Shown in pieces: positions 19,101 through 29,900 of a stretch of DNA of 64,000 bases. Source of the DNA: Marivirga tractuosa DSM 4126 (GTDB lineage Bacteria > Bacteroidota > Bacteroidia > Cytophagales > Cyclobacteriaceae). Numbering within the stretch: the first letter of the stretch is position 1; every line of letters begins with the position of its first letter. Position numbers and translations under genes: made by a program. The notes under the pieces are model-generated. The model did no database searches, had not been told where the DNA came from, and saw only the letters and a list, made by a program, of their open reading frames with translations. The stretch is taken from positions 310,001 to 374,000 of the forward strand of contig NC_014759.1 in NCBI RefSeq assembly GCF_000183425.1, read 5' to 3'.

Positions 19101-20547
19101 TGTAGATGCAAAGCCTATTTCTCAAGATATTTTAAGTGGCTTTGCTTATATCAATGATGCTCCTGATAATGCACCAATCTCATTGTCTTTTAATACTGTT
19201 ACGCAACTAGATTATTTTACAACGAGTAATTACCAACAAAACGGGAAATTAAAGTATGTTCCGTTATCTGACTGGACTCCGGAATCTTTGAACGGAAAGA
19301 GATTATTCAAATACATAAAGAATCCTGTTTTTGCATTTAAATATTTTGAATATGAGAATTACGGAGAATATCAAGACCTAGAACAGCAAACTTGTTTTGT
19401 TGATCCAAATGATTGTTTTCAAATGGAAGATGGTAAAATCAAGTTAGACGCAAATAATAATCCTGTTATCATTCCCTGTTGTGAAGGAGATAATTGTTAT
19501 ACAGATAGCGATTATCCTGCAACCAATGCAAGTAAATCAATAGTTAATAATTTCTGTGGGGTAGGAAGAGTTAAATGTGAATCTTATTATGATGAATGGA
19601 CCTCTGAACAGCTATTTACCTTTTACAAAATGTATTTAGGATACAATCCTACAGAGATTGAGCTTGAGGAAGATTTTGATGTGACTTGTGAAGATTTTGT
19701 AAATGAAAATGAGTGGTATGAGTTGATTAATTTGAGTGAAAATTTACCTCTTTTAGTTAATGGGAATACTTATTCGAATTATGATCAAACTACTAAATCT
19801 TATTTTGCTCCTTTAACATTCGATAAGGATGGTCAAACATTGACGACTTTTAGCATGGTTGAAAAAGAGATGAGTTCATTTATTTCACAATGTGAAAGTG
19901 GTTGTGAAAGTAAAAGAAGTGAGATTAGAAAGAAAATATATGATGTTTTGAATGAAAAATGTTATGTAATTGGTGAATGCAGAACGGAAGATGAAAACAC
20001 TTCTCATATTGTTCCAGAGTCAGATATAGATTTAATGGTAGATGCTGTGGTGGAACAATGTTTGACTCAATGTAACTTGACAACTTTTTCTTGTGATACA
20101 TGGAATTGTCGTGATATAAATACCCCATATACAGAAACTGGCGTAACTACAAATAGTTCTACTATGGAATTTGGAATGGGCGGTCATCCTGACCCATCTA
20201 CAGTTAGTAAGGATGATAATGTAAGCAGTTATTACGTCAATGTTGATTTTGATGGTGATGGGAATAATGATGCTAGAAGATATACCGTACCAGAAGATGG
20301 TGGCAATTTTTCTTGGTTTGAATATACGCTTTTAAAACAAGTGGAAGAATGGGAATTGAAATTGGACTTACCTACAAAATGTGCTGATGATACTGACGAA
20401 TCTGTAGCAGTTTCAAATAATACTTTCGTTCCAAAAGAATCCTATGAGGTAAATAAACAAGGACTGGATGTAGTCAATAGTGTTATTTTTACTGAACCAA
20501 TAATTTCCCCTACAATTAATATTGAAATAAACGCAGGACAAGAATGA
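16105..20547 (+). CDS. Large secreted Rhs-companion protein with calcium-loop-like motifs
   Basis: The 1480-aa protein has a signal peptide ending near residue 27 (SNSIAFSQ). Residues about 330-530 carry the pattern seen before YD repeats in Bacteroidota Rhs proteins: ISIITHTILDNTGRPTLVTLP, ISYYDGSN and LYYNDGTGRVKEQSG. Several Asp-rich loops resemble EF-hand or dockerin calcium sites: DFDEDGNFED near residue 402, DDKDNNGVVDYDE near 797 and DFDGDGNNDA near 1382. Cysteines are frequent in the second half. No catalytic domain was recognised. It overlaps both neighbours by four bases (ATGA), so it is translationally coupled within the Rhs operon and may form part of the shell or its carrier. Confidence 0.65.
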   Translation: MNLNKLKFGVITSFLIIVLSNSIAFSQDTCDVFKLDNPQNLSTNEGTQWLELPSNFSLDVRYQKAEVYFDMKVEDLEDIAESVVEFRLTAFNESQEVPNIFQNSSYKLTIDNDKRENRLRLDIIDFVIDNSLPFNRISVEVINFSGQNVQFLTNYNFKLGFDVTDAKTQIKNLKIKQETQEVEFSWEDTFPVNNYQIEVVKLENKFQNFAVKETSVKTIVEWKNALIFNISADVQDDNGSITKTTSFSLGQGTGFYVFRVRPIGNFHGGGVVNENNFGLWTEGPENETIVELDLESDEYPSLPYFYFQDVDENKNWIYSRTFTEGGKIRENIVYANSLLQPRQQTTYIPSQNISIITHTILDNTGRPTLVTLPTPVEGKRLSYAENFALSNETNDLYSAIDFDEDGNFEDPAKMKGISYYDGSNSLIPDAEGFPYTRTLYYNDGTGRVKEQSGVGETFKAGSGKTTRYYYSTASESELIAMFGKEAPNNESVSKIITVDPNNVVSISYKNMEGNVIATAMTFLENQNDSDNMSIPDSESINTMQVVDKITSNSRIENGFTSSKKVTISNDGTSFNLSYKIRCEQLESLCYSNNIDCNYVVDFKIYKVDDFTNELINEYTNVELSNCQVIEGEDEQFKITENPIDMVLNSGTYVIQKVLKPTNIESSVSSNGEQINNQIAPITEMISGWLEGVETPNMLQNYFNSLENLKNAINNQDLENFTNQNSVDFPVDIPSEFFSSIYNTYYNEEQEVYFRDLYYMELVRANNGNVVGINFVTPCCSEMSIPVNWTPPFDCNIDDKDNNGVVDYDETPDFEQYAFDLLSDVIDEETMYSDYMTGWERGVLNKMIHHMLIDEYEGTNTTASDIENGLLPNRVQYTCEELFDCWEGAILNLKNQFVNDINNGGEGGVNISEEFDDQYENDESDDKYGKDHDSHFDDNYKPTGILKGLKKWVVKRKISKVLREEQSGTDGNVTPEPPSMHLIKTFLDCTGLKFAKVNTVVDAKPISQDILSGFAYINDAPDNAPISLSFNTVTQLDYFTTSNYQQNGKLKYVPLSDWTPESLNGKRLFKYIKNPVFAFKYFEYENYGEYQDLEQQTCFVDPNDCFQMEDGKIKLDANNNPVIIPCCEGDNCYTDSDYPATNASKSIVNNFCGVGRVKCESYYDEWTSEQLFTFYKMYLGYNPTEIELEEDFDVTCEDFVNENEWYELINLSENLPLLVNGNTYSNYDQTTKSYFAPLTFDKDGQTLTTFSMVEKEMSSFISQCESGCESKRSEIRKKIYDVLNEKCYVIGECRTEDENTSHIVPESDIDLMVDAVVEQCLTQCNLTTFSCDTWNCRDINTPYTETGVTTNSSTMEFGMGGHPDPSTVSKDDNVSSYYVNVDFDGDGNNDARRYTVPEDGGNFSWFEYTLLKQVEEWELKLDLPTKCADDTDESVAVSNNTFVPKESYEVNKQGLDVVNSVIFTEPIISPTINIEINAGQE

Positions 20548-20948
20548 GAATATTTTTAATTATAATTTTTTTAGGTTGTAGTTATATCTCTTCCGCACAG
20601 GTCAATCTGTATAATTTAAAGGTAACTGAGGTTATTAATAATGAAGGAGATGTAGAAGATTTAGGAATTGAGTTTATGGTGTCAGATGTAAACCAAATCA
20701 ATTCAGTTGTTATTACACTAAATCTTGATGGAGAAAAGGTGGATGATTATATTTTTATAAAAAATGTAATTGATAATAATTTGGTATTGGTTAGGGATGA
20801 GAATACATCATTTTTTGATGGACATCAAATAACCATATTGTTAGTGGGGAAGAATGAAATTCTCCCTACATACGATAAACTCCAATTATCTGCTGTTACA
20901 ATTGATGGTAAACAAAGTAATACTCTGACATTTAGATTAACTGAATAA
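20544..20948 (+). CDS. Small secreted protein preceding the giant Rhs gene
   Basis: The 134-aa protein starts with a signal peptide (MRIFLIIIFLGCSYISSAQ) and is otherwise a single predicted beta-sandwich-like domain (VNLYNLKVTEVINNEGDVED, then LSAVTIDGKQSNTLTFRL). It is not assigned to a family. It overlaps the upstream stop by four bases and ends 15 bases before the giant Rhs gene. It may assist folding, secretion or anchoring of that protein; this is inference from position. Confidence 0.6.
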   Translation: MRIFLIIIFLGCSYISSAQVNLYNLKVTEVINNEGDVEDLGIEFMVSDVNQINSVVITLNLDGEKVDDYIFIKNVIDNNLVLVRDENTSFFDGHQITILLVGKNEILPTYDKLQLSAVTIDGKQSNTLTFRLTE

Positions 20949-20963
20949 TACCCTTTATCAATT

Positions 20964-23900
20964 ATGATCCGTAAAAAAGGACTTTTCTTACTATTTTTCA
21001 TTTTTTTTATTCAAGTAGTTAAGGGTCAGGACGTGGAGATCACCACATTCACGCCCACCACTGTGCAAGTTTGTGAAGGGCAGAGTCCTTTTACAATCCG
21101 CATAGAGAACAAGGGCACCGAGGCAGTGGGGTCATTTCAGATAGACCCTGGTCTTCCTGCCGGACTTTCTTATGTAATGGGAAGCGTTACGGGGGATTTG
21201 GGGTTTGTTTCCACTTCCACCTCCAACTCACCATTATTTGCATTGGGCGATGGCGAGGTACTGGCAGGGGAGAGCACCGTAGAGTTCAGCTTTCAAGCCA
21301 CAGCGGATTGCAACTTATTAAGTTATATAGAGGACAATTTTGATAACCCATCGGAAGGATTTGTGAACAACAATGCCTCGGCCACCTACACCATGGCGGA
21401 GACCGATTATCAGGTGGAAGAATTCGAGGGATCTGATTCCTACAACGTGAGCGCGCCTGACCTGGAGATAGGTGTACCAGAGGAATACATTAACCTTACC
21501 ACTCATTTTAAGCTCACCCCGATCAACCGGATCATAGAAATTAACAACGAGGGCTTTGGTGGCACCAGGCGCGTGGACTTTGGGATCAACTATACCGGTG
21601 ATGTGACAGTATTGGGGCTGTACATCATCAACGCGAACAACGAGAAGGTACAGGCGGTGGAAAGAAATGAGGAATTATCAACCCCCGAACTTGCGGTCTA
21701 TTCCCTTGACGTGGAAGAGCTGAGTTATTTTGACAGTAATGGAGACGGAATGTACAGCAGGGGTGAACGAATCCGCCTAATGGACGAGGTGCAGTTGGTG
21801 AATTGCAACGGGTCGATCAGGACGGACTATCAGGCAAGGTGGGGCTGTGGGCCGAACTATTGCAATGAAGGTGACCAAGAGGCTAACTTCAGTACATACA
21901 TCACTGTACCACAGGGAAGTCCTGGATTTGTGAAGAAAAATGAAGTTGTTAAGGATGCGGATATATGCAATCCCAATGATGAAATGATTTTTGAATTTGG
22001 TATCTTTAATGAGGGTATTGGCAATGAGATAAAAGCTCTGGACATAACAAAGGATATTCGGTTTACTACGACAATAAATGAATCAATAAGTACTATAGCG
22101 GAATTTAATTTAATAACTGAATCAGGTACAATTGTAGATTTATCACCTTATATTAACGATGGTTCATTTACAAAAATACTAAACAAAGCCCCGGCACAGT
22201 ACACTTATCAAATTAATTTTAGGGATTTTTTCACTTCGGATCCAGACGGTCCCGGTGGGTTTGACGATTTAGATTCTGACGGTTTTTATGATGATGTGGC
22301 GGTAGGCAGCGGAGTATATCTACAGATTATACTTTCGGATAATAGCATGCCAAGTGATTATCAAAACTGTAATAAGGGGAGGATATTGAGCAATAAGATT
22401 TCAAGTCGAATGTATTATTTCAATCATTGTAATCAAAGTAAGTATACTGATTTTAATTTAAGGTATAGTAATGGAAATAATCAGGGAGAGTCTGCAAGTG
22501 GAACTGGTTATTATGCAGATAATCAGACTGGTAATATTGAATTTTATTATAGGACAAATTTTAATGGATATATAGCTGGGTTTAATACTTCTAACGGAGG
22601 CTATCAGGCCGATTTCACATTACCGGAGGGCTTCTTAGTAGAAAGAATATATTGGATGCCCAACACCAATAGAAGCTATATTCAAGATATTGCCCCGGAA
22701 GATTATGTAATAAACGGAAACAAGGTCACTGTTCTGCCAAGTAATGATTATAGATCTCATATAACCTATGGAATTGATTTAAGGTACAATTGTAGTGATG
22801 GCACAGAGTACTTTTCAGATGCTGAAGACATTCTTTTTGATTATTATTATGTTATCGATGCCAACTGCCCAGAGGAGCGGATGCAAATTGCCTGTAATTC
22901 TTATACAGTATCTTATACCTGTGGGACATGTAGCCCTCTTGAAACTTCAGATTTTTCATTGACACGAAAAACCCTCGGTTACGTAAATAGAAATATTAAC
23001 TATGAAGATATTTTAATTGGTACAGCTCAACAAATTGACCCAGAAGACCCAAAATATAATTTAAAGGCAGGTCTGCCAGGAGATGAAGTAGCCATAAGTA
23101 TCAATGCCGATATTAATGCTTCCATGACCGCTGATTATTTTAAAGTGCAGTTCGAACATGCTGATATATTTGATGGTTTGCCTGCTCTGGAAAACTTTAA
23201 TAATAGCCAGCTTAAAATTGCGGGAGAAATCATTGATATTTCTGATCTAGAGCCAGAGATCAATACTGTAGATGGTCGGATAAGCTATGAATTTTTAATA
23301 CCAACAAGCTATTTCTCGGATCAAGGCAATAATTTTGAAACTGAAACCATAATAGCATTTAACACCAATTCATCTTTAGCTTTCCTAGATAACACAGCTG
23401 GAAATTATAGTTTAGAAGGATTGCAGGGACGTTTAATTGCCGGGGAAGATTCAGGCATTGAGTTTAGCTGTAATTACAAGCCAGAAAATTTTTCTTATAT
23501 AAAACCCTATTTCAGGGATCATGGTGTCGGTTCTTATTATGTATGTAGTACCGATAACTTTAGGATTACCCGTTTAGCAGGTGCAAGGTTTACTGAATCA
23601 AGTTTAGTTTTTCCTGGAGAACACAGGCCTACCGAATTTATTCAATCCATAGATGTACAGATTCCTTTTGGCTTTAAAAGGGACGAGTCTGTCCCTTTTA
23701 CCTTTCAGGGCAGGATCGTTCCTGAGTCCAATATCACAAAAATTGATAAGCATCACCTTGTTGTAAATTTCACTGATGATTATCCGGTATCCTTTTTTAA
23801 TCGGGAAAGTTATTTGACAGGAAAAATAATTGAAGACTGTGGGGATATTAACGAAATTGAGCTTAATCTAGGTAGGTATAAAACATTTAATATTGAATCA

Positions 23901-26900
23901 AAAGTCACCTACCTATCCAAGCTGTATCTAAATGATCAATCAAAGTTTGAAGATAATTTATTTACGAATCATTCTTCGATATATTACATGAAGAACGCCA
24001 ATCTTGAGTTGACTGCGAACAAGACGCAGGAGGCCTACAGCCGTCAGGTAAGCTGGCCGGTTCAGTTGTGCGACAACAGCTACCATAGCCGGTACTACAT
24101 GTCGAACGTGTACAGTTCGGTGGAGTTGCGCGAGGGTGACAACAGCACGATATTGACGGGTGCGACTGACAACGAGGGCAATGCGTTGGAGGTGGAGTTT
24201 TACGGGCCTGTCTATGATGGGAGCTTTGGTGAGCTTGCGGGCCGTGGCAAATATATGATGGTAAAGCTGTCGGACATCGACAACAACGAGTGTCAATATT
24301 ATACAGTAGAGGCTGGCTACCGCAACTGCGAGGACGATGTGACGCGCAAGCTGGACCTTTACGGGAGCTGGAGCTGCGATGGATACCCGGAGGTCAGCGG
24401 GCACACTGGGAGCATCAAGGACCTTCCCCAGGACTGCGAGATCCCAATCCAGGAAGAGGAGTTGGAGATAAGGTACAAGACGGCTAACCTTCAGTGGCAG
24501 GTGGAAAAGCTGGGCCCCACGGAGACAGAGCTTTGCGAGGGCGTTCCGTTCCGTGCGACCCTGTTGAGCTCGAAGTATGCCGATATGTTCGATTTAAAGT
24601 TCAGCATCAACCTTCCGAAAGGGATGCGCCTTGACGAAAGCCAGCCGGCCAGTTTTACCCATGCACTGAACGGGGAGAGCCCCGTGGCCATACCTGCCGC
24701 AGCGATCAGCACTGTAACACTTCCGGACGGCAATACCGGCATAGAGTGGGATTTGAGCAAGATGCTCCCTACCTCGGGCAACGGTTTCAGCGGTTTCCTG
24801 CCGGGCTACCGAGACTTCCCCAACAACAGCGTGACGCTTGATTTTCAGGTAGTGGACGGCTGTGATGCGGATCCGGGGGAGGCGATAAAATTTGCGGTAG
24901 AGGGCTATACCAACTGCCAGGACTACATACAGTTAAAGGACCAGCGCAAGATCAAGCTCAGGGAAATGCCCCTGGACGAGCTGTTCATGAGCCTGTCAGC
25001 GGATGCCTTCACGGTATGCAACGGCAGCACGCAACTGGACCTGACGGTGGAGAACCGTGGCAGCGGCCCCACCTCACCGAACCGTTTGGAGGTAAAGCTC
25101 CCGCCCGGCCTGAGCTATAACGGTCACAGCGGAGGCTTTGGCTCGGTGCAAAAACGCAGCGAGGAAGGGCAGGAAGTATTGAGATGGGACCTTTCGGCAG
25201 GTTTTCTATCGGCCTCCGAGACGAAGACGCTGACGATGGACGTATCGCTGGGCGACCTCTTGGTATCGGGGACGAGCCTGTATTTTGAGGCGCGGACTAC
25301 GATGAACGGACAGGCGACCTGTGTGACCAATGACGAAGTGTGCCCGATAGTGGCGACCACGGGCCAGGGCGACTATACGATGAACATAGACCTTTCCTAC
25401 CCACAGGCAAGCATCAGTACCACCACCACCTTTCCGGTCTGTCCGGGCTCCAGCATATCGCTAGAGGCAGAAGTGGAAAACCAGAAGCCGGGCGTTTACC
25501 GCTATGAGTGGCTCCGTGGCGGGGAGATGTTTGCCTCAACGAGCCAGCCGACCCTGACGACCTCCCTGAACGGCAGTAAACTGGGCGAATACAGCGTAAG
25601 GGTAATAGACCCCTCGTCCTGCGGGGCCCTGAGCGGCAACAGCCTGACCTTTACAGGAGAGGACCTCTTCGACCTGCCAAGTTTCACGGCAAAGGCCATT
25701 CCGACCAGCTGTCAGGGGGCAGAAGATGGCAGCATCGGCTTTACGGTGACCTCAACGGCCATCGGCCAGGCGCCCTTTGGCTATGAGCTTAGAAAAGGCA
25801 ACGAGCTGTACCGTACGGGGACAGAAGTACAGGACGGGGAGGCACAGGCGATAAGCGACCTTCCCCAGGGACGGTATTACCTGAGCATTTTGGATGCGAA
25901 CGGCTGTACCGCACCCAGAAAACGGATAGATGTCCTCAACGGTGGGCCTGTTACCGCCATATCGTGCCTAAGCGACATACCTTGCGGGCTGACAACGGGC
26001 GACCCCTACGAACTCAACTTTAATTTCCGGGTAAACAGGAGGCGCCTGACATTGGAGGGGGCCATGGAGCTTACAAATTACGGGATCCGCATCGAGGACG
26101 ATCTTGGCCAAGAGATATACAGCTCTGCCACGGACGCCTATGCCTACAATGATGCGCATGTCTTTAGCGGACAGGCCAGCTATACGGGCAACGACCAATT
26201 ATATATATACATAGAAGAGAACGGCATAGACTGCGGGACCGATCCGGCTCCGCTCCAATTGAAGGAGGCCCGCCCACAAATAAGCCTGAACGAGGCAGGA
26301 GGGATCTACCAGAAGTGCTATGACGAACAAAAAATAGACATAGGAGCGGGCATAAGTGGGATCACCAATTGTACTTCCACCGCACAACTTGCCAGCTATA
26401 GCCTCTACAGCGTGGACAAAAGAACGGGGGAAGAAACCCTTGTATCCGCCCAGAGCGGGGAGCAGGCCCTTTTCGAGGACGTTGCGGTAGGCCATTATAT
26501 AATGCGGAGCAGTATATCGGAAGGCCCTTATGTATTGTGTGCCATAGAAGAGCGCAACATAGAAGTAAGGAGCTCCACCCTTGAGGTAAGCCTGGAGAGC
26601 GATGCGGAAACTTGTCTGGGAGACGAGGACGGTCGTGCCGTGGCGAAAGTATCGGGCGGGCAGGCCCCTTACCGCTATTATTGGTACGACAGTTCGGACG
26701 AACTGATATCCAGGGAATCCTCGGCCGATGGGCTGTCCCCTGGCGATTACTATTTGAAAGTAAAGGACAACCGTCAGTGCGTGGACTATGAAGAGACAAT
26801 AGATTTTACCATAGCAGGGGGCGAAGAGCTGTCTGTACCGGCAATAGAGGCACCGGACGAGGCTTCCCTTGACTGTGAGATCGCGGCCAGCCTTGAGAAT

Positions 26901-29900
26901 ACCACTGCGGGGGAGACCTATACCTTTGAGTGGGTACAGCTGCAGGTGATCAAAAAGATGGAGTTCAGCAACGGCTCCATCCAGATAGTAGAGGAAACAA
27001 AGGAGAACCTGGTGGGTACCCAAAAAGCGGTAAGCGAGGGCGGGCTGGTCAGCGTGACCAACACCCTGAGCGAGGTCAAATCGGGGCACGAGTATATTGT
27101 TCGTGTGCGCAACAGTGCGGGCTGCGAGAACGAGTCCGCGCCCACCTTGGTGGAACAGCCTTCCGTGCCGCGCAGCTATGAACTTTCCTTTAGCTGGCAG
27201 ACCTATGCAAGCGAGACGGAAGAAGAGGAGCAAGAAGAAATAAGCGATAACCTGCAGGCCTCGGTAGCGGCCTCCAACCTACAGCAGGAGATACGTCAGG
27301 CCGGCACAGAATGCGTGGCCAGGATGACGGGCATGCAGCGTTCGGCCGTGGAGTCGTTCTGCCTTTCCAAGGACCATGTGCATGACGAGGTGAGCATGAG
27401 GTATACAGACGGGGCCTATCATTATACGCTTTACTATTATGACCGCTCGGGCAACCTGGTCAAAACGGTTCCACCGAAAGGGGTGAACCTATTGGACGGC
27501 AGCGCAGCGGAAAGTGCCGATCAATTGCCGGCCCACGAACTGGTGACTAGCTATTCCTACAACAGTTTGGGACAGCTCGTCCACCAAGAAAGCCCGGACG
27601 GGGGCGAGACCGATTTTATCTACAATAATGAAGGGCAGCTGCGTTTTTCACAGAACGCCCGCCAGGCAGCGGACGGTACTTTTTCCTATAGTAAATACGA
27701 CCGTTTGGGCCGTATCATAGAAGTAGGGCGTGCCACCCTACAGGGGGACTACAACAGTTGGGCGGCACTAAAGGCCGATCAATCCTCATTGGCGGCAGAC
27801 CCGGCTTTCCCTGGTGCGGGCTATGGACTGGAAGAACAAACACAGACCTACTACGGGGGCGATCCCCAGCTAAGCTACCGGGGAGAAGTGCAGGAGAACC
27901 TGATCAACCGGGTGAGCTATGTGGCGCACCATCAGGCCGGCCAGGTCAGCAGTACCTACTACAGTTATGACGCCCACGGCAACGTGAAATGGATGGTGCA
28001 GGACATCCCGGGCATGGGCAGGAAAACGATGGCCTATGAATATGACCTGGTGAGCGGCAATGTAAAAGAAGTGGCCTACAATGCAGGGCGCCCGGACGCC
28101 TTCTACCATGCCTATGAATATGATGCCGACAACCGGATAACGGCCGTGAAGACCTCCAAAGATGGCGTGTTGTGGGATACCGATGGGCGCTATGAATATT
28201 ATGACCACGGCCCCTTGAAACGCAGCGTGCTGGGCGAGGACAAGGTACAGGGACTGGATTATGTATATACCCTGCAGGGATGGCTGAAATCGGTAAACAA
28301 CCCCGGGCTGAGCACTGCGGCCGATCCTGGGCATGACGGCAACAACCAGGTAGGGCGTGACGTGTTCGGCATGACGCTGAACTATTTTAGCGGGGATTAC
28401 CAGAACGACAATTATGCGGCCAATGCGACCTCGCTGGCAATAGCCGATGGAAAAGACCTCTACAACGGCAATATAGCGGCTTGGAGCCTGAACACGGCCC
28501 GTCCGGACGGGGACATGCTGGACTATGAGCACCGCATTGGTTATAATTATAGCTATGATAAGCTCAACCGACTAAAGGGCAGTCAGATGAGCAAGTGGGA
28601 AAGCGACAGCTGGACTGCTACTCAGGACTATGCGACAAGCTATAGCTATGATGCCAACGGCAATATCATGAGCCTGGAACGGGACGGGTTTGCCGCGGAA
28701 GGGCAATCTTCCGCCATGGACAGGCTGACCTATCACTATGGAGCGGGTAATAACCAGTTGCAGTACGTGAGCGATGCCATAGCCGATGAAGATTGGGACA
28801 TGGACGTGGACAACCAGGGCAGCGGCAACTACAGCTATGACGAGATAGGCAACCTGATAGCCGATGAATCGGAGGGCATCACCTCCATAGAATGGACGAC
28901 CTACGGAAAAGTATCTCGTATCTTGAAAGAGGACGGCAGCGAGGTGTCCTTCCTCTATGACGGCAGCGGCAACCGTATCCGTAAGGACGTGACCGGCCCA
29001 TCGGGCGCACCGGAAAGCACTTATTATGTGCGGGATGCCAGCGGCAACGTGATGGCCACCTACCGCGAAAGGGAAGAGGCCATAGAGGGCGGCCATGACG
29101 AAGTGCTCCGCTTGGACGAGCAGTTTATCTATGGCAGCGACCGGATAGGGCTTCGCAAGGGCAACGGCCTAGCCATGAGGCGCATCAGGAACCTGGACGG
29201 GCTGGCCCCTTACCAGCTAGGAGTTGATGAACTGTACACAGCGGGAGGTAACCACTATCATGTGGGCGTATCGACTGGCAGCAGGGGCGTGAGCCTTGCC
29301 CAATTGGGAGAAGGGAATGAAGGGCTCGGTGCGGTCAATGCACTGGGCGGGGCGACCGGTTTTGGGTTGATGGGCACGGTAACCAACAGCTCGGGGGACC
29401 TGCAGTTCAGCCTTGCGGTGGCCGATGAAATGAACAGCAGCGAGCATGTGGCCTTGCTCACCGATGCGGACGGCAACCTGATGCCATCGGGCGGAAGCCT
29501 TGACATCCTCTCGGAAGGCCAGGCGGTGGGCTTTAGAAGACCGGGCACAGATGAGGAGTACCTGCTGATAGCACCCAATACAACGGGCGGTTGGTATTAC
29601 CATATAATAGACATGGCAGCAGCAGGCAACGGAACGGAAACAGAGCCGAAAGGCGATGTGGCCTCGGCCAATAATGTACTGCTGGAAGGGGATTATCTCG
29701 CGGCACTGGCGATCGTGAGCGATAGCCGTCAACCGGCAGAAGAACAGTTCTACGGCTATACCCTGGAGCTGCAGGGCGGCAATGCCAACCAGGCACGGGT
29801 GAAAGGCTTTAAGCTGGGAGCCGACCTGAGTTTGGTGACCACCTACGAAGGCCCTTGGAAAAGCATCAACAGCGGGCTGGAAAGTTACCTGCAGCTGAGC